This document shows positions 33,969 through 43,721 of a DNA stretch of 64,000 nucleotides, one piece after another. Positions within the stretch are counted from its first letter, which is position 1. The number at the start of each line of letters is the position of its first letter. The position numbers and the translations under genes were made by a program. The notes under the pieces are model-generated. The model was not told the DNA's origin. It ran no database searches and was given only the letters and a program-made list of their open reading frames with translations. The DNA lies in assembly GCA_031253985.1 (NCBI GenBank), contig JAIRVH010000185.1:1-64000 (forward strand), read 5' to 3'. Source of the stretch: Sphingobacterium sp. Lineage in GTDB: Bacteria > Bacteroidota > Bacteroidia > Sphingobacteriales > Sphingobacteriaceae.

Positions 33969-35885
33969 TTACTGCTCCAGTTCTTTCAGATATTCGATCA
34001 TGGCATCGAGGCTCTGCAGCAGCTTTTCACCTTCAAAACCCACCTTCCGAAAACGTATATTCCCTTTTTTGTCCAGGATCAATGTCGTCGGAATGGAAGT
34101 TATTTCCAGCTTGCTGCTGAGCTTTTTATCTTGGTTGTAATAAAATGGAAAGTCAAACTCCGTATTAGCCTGAACCCATTTGTAGGCATCTTCCCAACTA
34201 TTTCCACTTCCCGAATTGAGCACAACAAATTTCACCTGAGGGTCGCTCGCGTATTTTTTATACACCTGATGTAAATAAGGAAAAGATGCAATACAAGGTT
34301 TGCACCAAGTAGCCCAAAAATCAATGATGACAATTTTGTCTTTGAGTTCCCCTTGAACTAATGGTTTCTTGTTCATATCCACTATGCTGAAGTCCTCTGG
34401 AAATGGCGCATTCCCTATTATTTTCTCAAACTCCTGGTAATACTCTTGTTTCCATTGCCTGTCAAGTTTATTAAAATAGGCCTGTCTTTCCGCGGCCTTG
34501 TCAATACCCTTTTTCTCGATCGCGCTGTCCAGTAGCTGTCTGATCTGAGGGTCAAAAGGGGCATAACGATAGGCGGCTTCCAACATCGGCATCGCGCTGT
34601 CTATATCATTCCACCGCTGATACTGCATGGCAATGGCCCTTAGCAGTGCCGCCGATCTGAGTGTAGGCATGCTTTTGGCAAACCATCCTCGGGCATCTTC
34701 GGGCCGATTTAACTGCGCGCTTATCAGTCCCTGATTGGCCATGATTTCAGCTTTTATCGCAGTGAGCTTATCGGCCCTGGCCGGGTCATGGGCAACCAGA
34801 TAACCCGTCTCGGGGAAATAGCGGATTAAACTTACGGGGTATGCCGACACGCTGTCGAGCAGATATAAATTAAGTTTGGATGCATCGTGGAGCATCAGCT
34901 TATGATCCAATAGCAGCTGCACATACTGATTGTAAGCGCGCCATTTGTAGGGATCTTGTTCCCAACGCGTAATCAGGGGCAGATACTTCTGAGCCTGTAC
35001 ACTGTCGTGGTGCCGCACATAGTAGGTAAAAAGATATTCGTAAGCACTACCGTAAGCCGCTTCGTTATCGGCTGTTTTGAGGGAAAGAAGCTCCCCTATC
35101 TTGGCGACCACAGCGGTGGAGTCCGGCTCACGGAACAACTTATTGAGCCGATATGATATCCCGATCTTCTTGTTGGGAAACTCTTTTATCACCACTTGGC
35201 GGATGGAGTCCACCTTTTGGTTCTGTCCGAGTATCAGATAACCCATGGTCACCTTGTTGAGATTCCCTTCAAAAAGCGGATTGCTTCTGAATTTTTTCTC
35301 CACCACCGCTAAGCCTTTGTTCAACAGCTGTGCTTGCCGGGCCGGACTGCTATTTTTCATCTGCAAGACGATCAGACGAAGCTGTGCCTCATAGTTGTCG
35401 GGGTACAAGCTCAGCTCTTTTTTGAGGTAATATTCCTGTGTTGCAACGATATGATCTGAGTTTTTATCCTGGACGGGTACGCTGTACGATTTTCCCAGGT
35501 AATTACCGGCGATCAGTTTCCCCTGCTTGTAGACGTAGATCTCATACTGACTGCTATCGCTCGCCTGCTGCACAAATTTCTTGTCCCTGTCGGCGATCGT
35601 AAAACAGGAAAAGTTGGCATAAGCAGGCAGTTTAAACCGTACGCGCCACAGTCCGCCTTCCAGCTCCATGGGCATCCGGCTCGGAAATTCATAAAAATTT
35701 GAATAATTGAAATCCACGAAAAATGGCCCTGTACAAGTGAAAGCATCAGATTTACCCGGATCAAAACTGATGGTCACGGTGTCACCAGCCGCTGCTTTTT
35801 CCGGGAGGATGCTGACTTGCGCCTGCAGTATAAAGGTTGCCTGTAGCAATAGAAGCAGCAACACATGTTTGAATAGCTTAATCAT
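33969..35885 (-). CDS. Exported TPR protein with C-terminal TlpA domain (locus D)
   Basis: A 638-residue exported protein. I use the ATG of MIKLFKH, which overlaps the end of susD by eight bases (ATGATTAA); the signal peptide ends near LQAQ. A beta-rich N-domain (about 20-120, EKAAAGDTVTISFDPG) leads into a long helical TPR region (about 140-470), then a thioredoxin fold with FWATWCKPCIASFP (Cys528, Cys531) and the cis-Pro loop SIPTTL. It is translationally coupled to susD and is the last gene of the sigma-FecR-SusC-SusD-TlpA operon. The architecture is like the protein at 27.4-28.9 kb but with an extra N-domain. Confidence 0.87.
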   Translation of the reverse strand: MIKLFKHVLLLLLLQATFILQAQVSILPEKAAAGDTVTISFDPGKSDAFTCTGPFFVDFNYSNFYEFPSRMPMELEGGLWRVRFKLPAYANFSCFTIADRDKKFVQQASDSSQYEIYVYKQGKLIAGNYLGKSYSVPVQDKNSDHIVATQEYYLKKELSLYPDNYEAQLRLIVLQMKNSSPARQAQLLNKGLAVVEKKFRSNPLFEGNLNKVTMGYLILGQNQKVDSIRQVVIKEFPNKKIGISYRLNKLFREPDSTAVVAKIGELLSLKTADNEAAYGSAYEYLFTYYVRHHDSVQAQKYLPLITRWEQDPYKWRAYNQYVQLLLDHKLMLHDASKLNLYLLDSVSAYPVSLIRYFPETGYLVAHDPARADKLTAIKAEIMANQGLISAQLNRPEDARGWFAKSMPTLRSAALLRAIAMQYQRWNDIDSAMPMLEAAYRYAPFDPQIRQLLDSAIEKKGIDKAAERQAYFNKLDRQWKQEYYQEFEKIIGNAPFPEDFSIVDMNKKPLVQGELKDKIVIIDFWATWCKPCIASFPYLHQVYKKYASDPQVKFVVLNSGSGNSWEDAYKWVQANTEFDFPFYYNQDKKLSSKLEITSIPTTLILDKKGNIRFRKVGFEGEKLLQSLDAMIEYLKELEQ

Positions 35886-37242
35886 TCTGTTGGAGGTTAG
35901 CATTTGTTATTAAAATAGCACTCGCAATCGGTATTTTGATGTCACTTTCACTAAAGTCTGTTTTGGTCTTTGAAAGTACAGGCAGGGCTCTGTTGGTGCG
36001 AACCAGGTCAAACCAACGGTGTCCCCATTCTCCGAGCAGTTCCAGCTGGCGTTCTTTTTCAAGCGCCAGGGCAATTCCTGCTTTGTCCATCGTTTGTGGC
36101 AGCGCAGCAAGGCCGGCTCGCTCGCGCATCTGATTGATATCCTGCAGTGCTGCCTGCAATTTATTTTGGTTCAGCCGCGCTTCGGCACGGATCAGATACT
36201 GCTCAGCAAGGCGCAGCACAGTATTATATTCGGTAACAGGTGCACCCGTGCGCAACTTATACTTGTACGGCATATAAAGCGTCTTATTACTTACCGTATA
36301 AGGTTTTAACCACATTGTTTTACGTAAGTCATTCTCTTCATAGGCCGCCACCGTACTATCATATACCTGATAGTAACTCCGTGCTGTAGCTACTGCCGGA
36401 ACGATGCTGAAACCTTCCCAGGTATTGACCCCGGCAGTAGAAAGATTAACGGTCTGTAGTTGCCAGATCGCTTCTTTGCTCGTTTTCAAAAAAACAGTAT
36501 TTAGATCACGCGCCAGTTCGTAGCGATTGTCGGCGATGACTTTGTCGGCCATCGCCTCAGCATTGGCCCAGTCGGCGTGATAAAGATATACCCTGGCTAA
36601 GAGCGCATCAACCGCTTTTCTGTTTGGACGGGTACGTTCGTTGCCCTGATAGTTATCAGAAATATCGACTGCCGCTTTTTTCAGATCCTCCACCATAAAC
36701 GTATACAGTTCATCCTTGGAGGCAGGGCCTTTTTTATTGTTGGCATCCAGATCTTTGGTGTCCGTTATCAAGGGCACTTTATGGAACAGGTTGCTCAGGT
36801 AAAAATAATTGAACACCCGTGTAAAACGGGCCTCTGCCGATAGCTGCGCTTTTACAGTGCTGCTGAGTGCCGAAGCTTCAACTCCCTCAATAATCTTATT
36901 GCTGTGATTGATATAGCTATAAGGTTGCGACCAGAGCCGATCGAGATAAGAGGTCGCAGGACTCAGTTTATTATACTTGTACTCATCATAGCTTGTAAAA
37001 GCCGAGTTATAATCGTCGGCCAGGCTGGACAGTACAATCGTCATCAGTCCGCTGGCAAACTGGTTGTTGTAGTTATTCATACTGGTATAAAGTCCGCCTA
37101 TGGTTGCTGTGGCAGTTTTTTCATCACTGAAAGCCGACTCTGCCGCCACTTCTGTCTTGGGCGGGTCGACATCGAGAAATTTACTGCAGGAAATGTTCAT
37201 CAGTGGAGTGGCAAAAAGGCTGTAGATGATATATTTGTTCAT
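35878..37242 (-). CDS. SusD/RagB-family lipoprotein (locus D)
   Basis: A 454-residue SusD homologue. Start chosen at MNKYIIYSL, giving a short signal peptide with lipobox MNISC and the family phrase SKFLDVDPPKTEV; the alternative ATG ten codons upstream overlaps the susC stop codon (TAATG) and cannot be excluded. Blocks visible: AEARFTRVFNYFYLSNLFHKV, VDALLARVYLYHADWANAEAMAD, LRLAEQYLIRAEARLNQNK and LEKERQLELLGEWGHRWFDLVRTN. At about 450 residues it belongs to the smaller SusD group. The end overlaps the TlpA gene by eight bases. Confidence 0.9.
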   Translation of the reverse strand: MNKYIIYSLFATPLMNISCSKFLDVDPPKTEVAAESAFSDEKTATATIGGLYTSMNNYNNQFASGLMTIVLSSLADDYNSAFTSYDEYKYNKLSPATSYLDRLWSQPYSYINHSNKIIEGVEASALSSTVKAQLSAEARFTRVFNYFYLSNLFHKVPLITDTKDLDANNKKGPASKDELYTFMVEDLKKAAVDISDNYQGNERTRPNRKAVDALLARVYLYHADWANAEAMADKVIADNRYELARDLNTVFLKTSKEAIWQLQTVNLSTAGVNTWEGFSIVPAVATARSYYQVYDSTVAAYEENDLRKTMWLKPYTVSNKTLYMPYKYKLRTGAPVTEYNTVLRLAEQYLIRAEARLNQNKLQAALQDINQMRERAGLAALPQTMDKAGIALALEKERQLELLGEWGHRWFDLVRTNRALPVLSKTKTDFSESDIKIPIASAILITNANLQQND

Positions 37243-37271
37243 GGGATAATTCTTTAGTCGTTTTATGATCA

Positions 37272-40200
37272 TTAAAAAGTAAGCTGAACAGCAAAAGTAT
37301 AGGTCCGCATCGAAGGCGTAGCGCTGTTCCGAACCGAACCAAATGGATTGACATCGGAGAGATACGTTCGGTCAAAACCGGGCATCTCGGGATCCATACC
37401 CCTGAAGCTTGTCCAAGTTAAGAGGTTCTGGGCATTAAACTGCAGCAGCGCCCGGCTGATGTTGATCTTCTGTGTCCATTTGGAGATGTCGTAACTGAGC
37501 GATACATTTTTTAAGCGGATGAAAGAAGCATCGTCCCATACGGCTGATGAATAGCGGTAGTAATTGCGATAAGCTACGTTGGCATCGTTGGCGCTGTTAG
37601 CGGTAGCGCGCGGCACATCCGTCACATCGCCCGGCTGCTGCCAACGGTTTAACACAAATTCATCCAGATTGCTTAATCCCCCAATGGTCGTTGCCTGGGG
37701 GCCATAACCTACGGAAGGTCCCTCCTGTTTGACAAACTGAAACATAAATCCTAGGCTCACATTGCCATAACTCAGATTGTTTCCGATACCACCATAGTAT
37801 CTGGGCAGCAGTGATCCCAAGGTCACATAGTCATTGAAATCACTGATCTTACCGTCGCCATCCACATCCCGGAATTGGGCAATTCCGCTCTGTGGATCCA
37901 CTCCAGTAAACTGAAATCCACGGACGATACGCGTAGACTCTCCGATAACGTATCGCCTCGCATCACTGCTACTCCCAAGCCCGGGATATTCCAGCAGGGT
38001 ATTTGATGGAAAAGTAATATTGAAATTGGTTTTCCAGCTGAACTTTTCTTTTTGGATATTCAGACTGCTCAGCTCAATCTCCCAGCCCTTATTTTCAATC
38101 AGTGCCGGGGTATTGCCAAAATAGGAATTATAGCCCGTCTGCGGTGCCAGCACGATATTGATCAACTGGTTATCCGATCTATTGTTGTAATAATTGGCTG
38201 TCAGGAAAATACGGTCCCTGAAAAAGCCAAGATCAAGGCCCAGTTCTTTCTTTTTAATTTCTTCCCATCCAAAATTTGGATTAAACACCCGTGTCGGATA
38301 AAGCCCCGTGATGCTCTGGTAGGGAAAGCCTGTTCCCCAGGTATCCAGATACTGGTAATCTCCGATCTGGTCGTTGCCCGTCACCCCCCAGCTGGCACGT
38401 AATTTCCCGAAGCTAAGGATAGACTGATCCTGTAAAAATTCCTCACTGCTGAACACCCAGGCGGCACCGATCGATCCAAAATTCCCGTACTTATTGTTGG
38501 GGCCGAAGCGGGACGAACCATCCCTTCGGTAGCTGACATTCACAAGGTACCTATCTGCGTACGCATAATTGATACGACCAAATGCCGACTGGTAGCGGTA
38601 GTCCGCATACTGGTTGTTGCGGATCGCGATGACGCCCGCGGCAGCGAGGTTTCCCAACTGGGAATCACTTGGATAACTGCTACCGTCTATATATTTACCT
38701 TCGCTGACCCTTTGCTGCCAAGTACCGCCCAAAAGGAATCTGAAATCATGTTTGCCAATGGTTTTGCTATAATTTAATTGCGGCTCAACGATGTAGGACT
38801 GATAATCTGAATTCCCGTAAGAGGCCGTCGACCCGGCACTGGTCAATGGATTAAATCCGGCATTAGGCAGCAGGCGCGTCTGGTCCATACTTTTGAGGTT
38901 ATAACCCACGCTAATTTTAGCGACCAATTCAGGTAAAATTGCGTACTCGGCAGACATATTGGCCAGCAGGGATTTGGATTTAGAGATGCTCGATCGCTCC
39001 ATGTAGGCAGCAGGATTCTGCAAGCTCTGCTGAAACCAGTAATAGTCGCCCTTTTCATCGTATAAAGGATAATTGGGTGCCAGATTATAAAACTGAGCAA
39101 TATCCGTCGGCACCGTATTGTTACGGTCCAGATTGAGGTTGAAACTGCTAGTGAGTTTAAATCGCTGATCTTTGGACTGCGTAGAAAGATTCAACAGCGC
39201 ACCGCCACGCTGATAATTTTGATTGCCGGGCAAGGGATCACCCTGGCGATTGAAATTGGCACTGGCCAGGTATTGGATATATTCGTTTCCACCGGAAAAT
39301 GACAGCTGATATGTTGAGAAAGGAGCACTTGCGCCATAAAATTCTTTCTGCCAGTCACTGTAAGCGGACTGATCCCAGGTCAGTAGGTCGGGCGCATTAT
39401 CTGCCGTCGCTGTCCAATTATCGTTTTTAAATCCTTCCTTCCGGATTTCCAAATATTGAGCAGTATTGAGCATCTTCAGGTTCCGAATGGCTTTACCAGA
39501 ACCAATATTGGTATTAAAATCGATTTTAAGTCCGCTCTTGTTGCCCTTTTTCGTTGTGATCAGGATCACTCCGTTCCCACCCCGGGAGCCATAAATAGCT
39601 GTGGCATCGGCGTCCTTAAGGACATCGATCCGTTCGATATCCCTGGGATTGATCAGGCTTAACGGGCTTTGGTTCCCATTGGCGGAGGTAAACTGATTCA
39701 TGCTTTCGTCTGAAAATGGAATTCCGTCGATAATATACAGTGGGCTACTGCCATTGCTCAGTGAATTGACACCACGCAGTTGCACCTGAAAAGAGCTGCC
39801 CGGCAAGCCGGAATTAGATGCGATATTGAGCCCGGCAACACGGCCCTGCAATGCAGCCAATGGATCCAGCACCGGCTGCGTCTCGATCTCCTTGCCGGTA
39901 ACGCTGGATACGGATCCCGTATTTTTGCGTATCGAAGATGTGCCGTAACCGATGACGACCACTTCATCCAGGTTGCCTGGATCCATCTCAAGATTTATAT
40001 CCATGATGCCGCCGCCCGCGACTTTAACTTCCTTGCTGCGATAACCCACATAGCTCAACAACAAAACATCGTCCTGCTGAAGCCCATTTAAACTAAAACG
40101 GCCACTGGCATCGGTGACTGTACTGGCTACCTTGCTCTTAACATGTATACTTACCCCTTCGATCGCCGAACCGGCAGCATCGGTAACCCGACCACTGATA

Positions 40201-40517
40201 GTCGTCTGCTGGGGCTTGCCAATAGCTTTCCCCTGGAGCACGATGGTGTTTTTCACAATCTGATAGCGAATGCCTTTGGCCGAGAAAGCCTGTTTAAGTA
40301 GTTCGGGGATATTGGCATTGGACAAGTTGACATCGACAAGCAGATCGGGATTAATTTCATGGGGATCATACACAAAGCGATAATCGCTGCGCTGTTCGAT
40401 GGATTTGACGAGCTGTTTAAACTGAACATGGTCGGACGGCTTGTCTCCCTGCTGGCTAAAGGCATAGCCATTGACATGCATGAGCATAAATAGCAGTGTT
40501 TTTACGGACTGTTTCAT
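37272..40517 (-). CDS. SusC/RagA-family TonB-dependent transporter with STN domain (locus D)
   Basis: A 1081-residue channel. Short signal peptide (to about 21), STN domain (about 30-100: SIEQRSDYRFVYDPHEI, LSNANIPELLKQAF), carboxypeptidase-regulatory-like domain (ISGRVTDAAGSAIEGVSIHV, about 105-185), DEVVVIGYGTSSIRKNTGS, plug (IIDGIPFSDESM, DVLKDADATAIYGSRGGNGV) and barrel to the terminal FAVQLTF. The STN domain fits the FecI/FecR pair encoded upstream. Unlike loci A and C the gap to fecR is only 39 bases and has no hairpin. Confidence 0.92.
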   Translation of the reverse strand: MKQSVKTLLFMLMHVNGYAFSQQGDKPSDHVQFKQLVKSIEQRSDYRFVYDPHEINPDLLVDVNLSNANIPELLKQAFSAKGIRYQIVKNTIVLQGKAIGKPQQTTISGRVTDAAGSAIEGVSIHVKSKVASTVTDASGRFSLNGLQQDDVLLLSYVGYRSKEVKVAGGGIMDINLEMDPGNLDEVVVIGYGTSSIRKNTGSVSSVTGKEIETQPVLDPLAALQGRVAGLNIASNSGLPGSSFQVQLRGVNSLSNGSSPLYIIDGIPFSDESMNQFTSANGNQSPLSLINPRDIERIDVLKDADATAIYGSRGGNGVILITTKKGNKSGLKIDFNTNIGSGKAIRNLKMLNTAQYLEIRKEGFKNDNWTATADNAPDLLTWDQSAYSDWQKEFYGASAPFSTYQLSFSGGNEYIQYLASANFNRQGDPLPGNQNYQRGGALLNLSTQSKDQRFKLTSSFNLNLDRNNTVPTDIAQFYNLAPNYPLYDEKGDYYWFQQSLQNPAAYMERSSISKSKSLLANMSAEYAILPELVAKISVGYNLKSMDQTRLLPNAGFNPLTSAGSTASYGNSDYQSYIVEPQLNYSKTIGKHDFRFLLGGTWQQRVSEGKYIDGSSYPSDSQLGNLAAAGVIAIRNNQYADYRYQSAFGRINYAYADRYLVNVSYRRDGSSRFGPNNKYGNFGSIGAAWVFSSEEFLQDQSILSFGKLRASWGVTGNDQIGDYQYLDTWGTGFPYQSITGLYPTRVFNPNFGWEEIKKKELGLDLGFFRDRIFLTANYYNNRSDNQLINIVLAPQTGYNSYFGNTPALIENKGWEIELSSLNIQKEKFSWKTNFNITFPSNTLLEYPGLGSSSDARRYVIGESTRIVRGFQFTGVDPQSGIAQFRDVDGDGKISDFNDYVTLGSLLPRYYGGIGNNLSYGNVSLGFMFQFVKQEGPSVGYGPQATTIGGLSNLDEFVLNRWQQPGDVTDVPRATANSANDANVAYRNYYRYSSAVWDDASFIRLKNVSLSYDISKWTQKINISRALLQFNAQNLLTWTSFRGMDPEMPGFDRTYLSDVNPFGSVRNSATPSMRTYTFAVQLTF

Positions 40518-40556
40518 AGGGTATTTAGATTGAATATTCGTTTGTTTCGAGTTAGG

Positions 40557-41609
40557 TTAGGGAACAAGTGAGAGTCGGTCCTTGTCGATTTTATAATTTA
40601 TACCGGCAAACCGCAGTATTTTAAGCACTTCCTCAAAAGACTCTTTTTTGCTGATTTTTCCGCTAAGGACTTTATTTTTATAGACAGGCGACAGGCTATA
40701 GGTAAAATTATACCACCGGGCTAGATCGGCCAAAATATCAGGGAGCGGTGTCTGATCAAATTCAAAGTAACCGTCTTTCCAGTTGGCAAGATCCGGGTTT
40801 TTATTGTCCTGCTGCAGCTGAAAGGCCCCATCCAGCACATTCAGCTGGATCATCTGTCCGGGTAGCAGAATCTCCTCGAGACCGGCATTGCTGACACGTA
40901 TTTTTCCTTCGTCAAGCTGTGTCGTGAGAAGCTGACTATCGTTTGGATATAATTTCACGTTGAAAGCTGTTCCCAATGCTTCAATGCTTGTCTTTCCGAC
41001 ATGAACAATAAAGGGCTTGGCTTTATTTTTAGCTACTTTAAAATAAGCTTCACCGACCAGAAATACCGAGCGCTCCCGTAAATTGTATCCCGGCCCTATT
41101 TCCAGCCTGCTGTCGGCATTTAACCACACCAGCGTACCATCCGGAAGCTCCATCCTGAATTCTTGTCCTTTTTTGGTCTTTATCGCTACTTTATCGCCCT
41201 TCTGTTGCTCTAGATAGCCGGGACTGAACTGCTTCGTTTCGTCTAGGCTCACCACCTGGTTTCCGATCAGCAGTTCTGCCTGAAATTGACCGACACTAAA
41301 AGGTAGATTTTGCGGAGGTAGGTGGCGTTCAGAAAAGAAGTAAATAGCGGCGCCTGCCATCAAAAAGAATACAATACTGGCCGCGACTTTCAGATAGGCT
41401 TTTCTATGACGGTGGGCGCGCAATTCGGAACCGAAAATATGCTGTTGGAAATACCTGTCTTCGGCAGCCAGATCAAGTTCGGGAATCTCTCTTTCGTTGT
41501 TTTTCCGGCTGAGTTGATTGTACCAACTCTCAACAAGCGCAATTTCCTCGGCGCTGCACATCCCCTGCTGATACTTGTGCAGTAATTGTTTCGATAATCG
41601 TTGCTTCAT
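40557..41609 (-). CDS. FecR-family anti-sigma factor (locus D)
   Basis: A 350-residue anti-sigma factor: cytoplasmic N-part (1-75, starting KQLLHKYQQGMCSAEEIALVE), membrane helix at about 78-97 (VAASIVFFLMAGAAIYFF), FecR domain at about 140-245 (ELPDGTLVWLNADSRLEIG, GEAYFKVAKNKAKPFIV, LGTAFNVKLYPND) and C-terminal DUF4974 domain at about 275-350 (FDQTPLPDILADLARWYNF). It begins 44 bases after the sigma gene stop. Function: couples the state of SusC D to its sigma factor. Confidence 0.9.
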   Translation of the reverse strand: MKQRLSKQLLHKYQQGMCSAEEIALVESWYNQLSRKNNEREIPELDLAAEDRYFQQHIFGSELRAHRHRKAYLKVAASIVFFLMAGAAIYFFSERHLPPQNLPFSVGQFQAELLIGNQVVSLDETKQFSPGYLEQQKGDKVAIKTKKGQEFRMELPDGTLVWLNADSRLEIGPGYNLRERSVFLVGEAYFKVAKNKAKPFIVHVGKTSIEALGTAFNVKLYPNDSQLLTTQLDEGKIRVSNAGLEEILLPGQMIQLNVLDGAFQLQQDNKNPDLANWKDGYFEFDQTPLPDILADLARWYNFTYSLSPVYKNKVLSGKISKKESFEEVLKILRFAGINYKIDKDRLSLVP

Positions 41610-41653
41610 AGGTTCTATCCTGTTTACAGCTTAGAAGACAGGATAGGACGGGC

Positions 41654-42181
41654 TTAGTGGTAGAAAAAAATGAAAATAGTTCGTATTTTTTTTTTCAAAA
41701 CCGTCAAAGCATTGTAAATCTGCTTTTTGACAGTCTGTTCAGAGATTTCAAGTTCGTCGGCGATCTCCCGATAACTCCGTTGTTCGAAACGACTTTTTTT
41801 GAAGATCAAAGCCATTTTGCGCGGCAGCTTTTCGATCGCCTTATCGATCTGCTCTGCTAATTCTTTCTCCCGCAATAACTCATCGGGCATTATTTCTGCA
41901 TTTGGGACAGCATGCTCCAGATAATTTTCATATTTCCGGCCCACATCCTGGCTGGCGATGCGATTAATCACCAGATTGCGGGCCGAACGAAAAAGATAAG
42001 CCTGATAAGAATGCTCAATTTCCAGTCGCTCCATGCGGTCCCAGAGGTTGGTAAAAATCTCCTGCACAATATCACGGGCCTCGTCACGGTCATCTAACAT
42101 CCGGAAAACATGTACATACAATTTGCCCCAATTTTCTTCGTAAAGTTGGGTAAACAATTGCCTGACAGGTGTTACACTCAT
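41654..42181 (-). CDS. ECF sigma factor, FecI-like (locus D)
   Basis: A 175-residue FecI-type sigma factor starting at ATG. Region 2: FTQLYEENWGKLYVHVFRML, ARDIVQEIFTNLWDR; region 4: RSYREIADELEISEQTVKKQIYNALTVLKKKI as the helix-turn-helix. The C-terminal IRTIFIFFYH tail is like that of the locus C factor. It heads the operon sigma-FecR-SusC-SusD-TlpA, all on the minus strand, and has a clear promoter about 30 bases upstream. Confidence 0.9.
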   Translation of the reverse strand: MSVTPVRQLFTQLYEENWGKLYVHVFRMLDDRDEARDIVQEIFTNLWDRMERLEIEHSYQAYLFRSARNLVINRIASQDVGRKYENYLEHAVPNAEIMPDELLREKELAEQIDKAIEKLPRKMALIFKKSRFEQRSYREIADELEISEQTVKKQIYNALTVLKKKIRTIFIFFYH

Positions 42182-42209
42182 TCTGATGGTTTAGTTATTG
42201 TTGATTAAT

Positions 42210-42241
42210 CAAAATTAGCTTTTATTTTTAGGAAAGTCAAT
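42210..42241 (-). promoter_or_regulatory. Predicted Bacteroidota promoter of the locus D sigma gene
   Basis: Read on the minus strand: ATTG (42241-42238), 20 bases, TAATTTTG (42217-42210). The -7 box is perfect, the -33 box differs from TTTG at one base. The 5' leader would be about 20 bases. Confidence 0.6.
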
Positions 42242-42301
42242 TTATGATGGATTTCTAGTGAAACCTGTAAGATAACGCAAAAACAAGATGCTCCTGTATC
42301 C

Positions 42302-42703
42302 CTATCGTTTTCCGTCTAACACATTCAGTTGGCAATAGTTATTGTCTGTCGTTTTCCATTTTAGTCCCCAGTGGTGCAGGTCCAGGATAATCTTTAGCAG
42401 TTCTCTTCCTTTTTCTGTTGGTCTATAGCGGATCTGAGGCGGTACGGTACTTTCGATATCCTCGGTAAAGACCAGCGATTCTTCTTTCAGCTCCTTTAAA
42501 CGTTTGCTCAACACCTGATCTGAAAGCGTTGGAAACATTTTTTTTAACGTACTAAATTGCGATACATCATCTGCAATGCAATATAAAATCTGCATTTTCC
42601 AACGCAATGATATTTGTAGGAGCACTTCATTCACATCGCAGGCCTGTGCCAAGGTCTGCAGATTTTCCGTGTTAGTCGATTGTTCTTTTCGGGGTGTTGC
42701 CAT
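42302..42703 (-). CDS. HxlR-family transcription regulator
   Basis: A 133-residue winged-helix regulator. The ATG of MATPRKEQST is chosen; the longer ORF-track start lies within the intergenic promoter region. Family sequence: RWKMQILYCIADDVSQFSTLKKMFP, then LSDQVLSKRLKELKEESLV as the recognition part, and the wing PPQIRYRPTEKGREL. It is divergent from an exported alpha/beta hydrolase with 105 bases between the starts, the common layout in which an HxlR protein controls its neighbour in response to an electrophile or small ligand. The conserved early cysteine of redox-sensing members may be Cys in AQACDVN. Confidence 0.88.
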   Translation of the reverse strand: MATPRKEQSTNTENLQTLAQACDVNEVLLQISLRWKMQILYCIADDVSQFSTLKKMFPTLSDQVLSKRLKELKEESLVFTEDIESTVPPQIRYRPTEKGRELLKIILDLHHWGLKWKTTDNNYCQLNVLDGKR

Positions 42704-42808
42704 TTTAAATATCAATTTATAGCCACTCACTTCAGGATGAGTCATTGTAAGGATAAAAGCATGCCTATACCTTTGTCAGGTATTAAAAACTATCTAAAAT
42801 TAAAAAAA

Positions 42809-43600
42809 ATGAAACAATTGAACACTTTATTTCTATTGCTCCTGCTATTTGGCAGTATGCTATCAAGTAAGGCACAACACCACGATCGCCGGCCTACCTA
42901 TGTGCTGGTACATGGCGCCTGGCATGGCGGCTGGTGCTGGCAGGACGTCGCACAACGGCTAACTGATGCTCACTACAAAGTCTACGCACCTACATTGACT
43001 GGACTTGGCGAACGCAAACATCTGATCGAGCCCTCAATAGATATCGACACCCATATCCAGGACATCGTCAACCTGATCGAGATGGAAGATCTGCATGATG
43101 TCTATCTCGTAGGGCACAGTTATGCAGGTGCCGTAATTGCCGGAGTTGCCGATCGCATGCCATCGAGACTGCACAAATTGATTTTCCTGGACGCTATGAT
43201 CGTTGAAGACGGCCAGAGTCCTATTTCGCTGCAACCCAAAGCTGTGCAAGAACTCCAGGTCAAAAACATTCAGCGGAAAGAAAATTTCGCGCCTTTTGAT
43301 GTCGCTTTGTTTGGTGTTACCGCACCCAGCATGGTCTCCTGGGTTAAGGAAAGGCTCAGCCCACAACCCTTTGGCACATTCGCACAGCCGCTGCACTTAA
43401 AAAATCAATATGGCAATGGATTACCCATGGTTTATATCGCGTGCACGGATCCGCAGCTGCCCATTATGAAAGAAATGAGCCAAAAGGTACGCGCCGACAA
43501 AAAGCTCAGCTGGAAATACCTGGAGATCGCTACCGGGCATGATGCGATGCTCACAGAACCAAAAAAATTAGCCGATATGCTTACGGAACTAGTAGATTAA
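42809..43600 (+). CDS. Exported alpha/beta hydrolase
   Basis: A 263-residue alpha/beta hydrolase starting at MKQLNTLFLLLLLFG (the ORF-track start lies 129 bases upstream within the divergent promoter region). Signal peptide ends near SSKAQ. The fold is clear: YVLVHGAWHGGWCW (oxyanion hole), LTGLGERKHL, the nucleophile elbow VGHSYAGAVI (Ser), FLDAMIVEDG, and the catalytic His in ATGHDAM close to the C-terminus. The sequence is of the MenH/hydroxynitrile-lyase-like esterase type often encoded beside HxlR regulators. The substrate is unknown; a role in detoxifying esters or lactones is inferred from the neighbour. Confidence 0.86.
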   Translation: MKQLNTLFLLLLLFGSMLSSKAQHHDRRPTYVLVHGAWHGGWCWQDVAQRLTDAHYKVYAPTLTGLGERKHLIEPSIDIDTHIQDIVNLIEMEDLHDVYLVGHSYAGAVIAGVADRMPSRLHKLIFLDAMIVEDGQSPISLQPKAVQELQVKNIQRKENFAPFDVALFGVTAPSMVSWVKERLSPQPFGTFAQPLHLKNQYGNGLPMVYIACTDPQLPIMKEMSQKVRADKKLSWKYLEIATGHDAMLTEPKKLADMLTELVD

Positions 43601-43605
43601 ATGCT

Positions 43606-43641
43606 GGTTGATTGCCGAGAAAATAAACTTGGCAATCAACC
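43606..43641 (+). terminator. Inverted repeat after the hydrolase gene
   Basis: An 11-bp stem GGTTGATTGCC / GGCAATCAACC with a 14-nt loop starts six bases after the stop codon. No T-run follows, so terminator activity is uncertain; it lies between convergent genes. Confidence 0.45.
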
Positions 43642-43721
43642 AAGCTAACAACTAGTGATAAAGTTTTATAGCTTCAACACACAAGTTTGGATACGCTATG
43701 ATCACCATTAAGCATCAAAAA

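Noticed and set aside
40518-40556. Third antisense RNA in the fecR-susC gap of locus D
   Set aside because: The 39-base gap has no stem with T-run and the box at the susC start (TAGGGTAT) does not fit TAnnTTTG.
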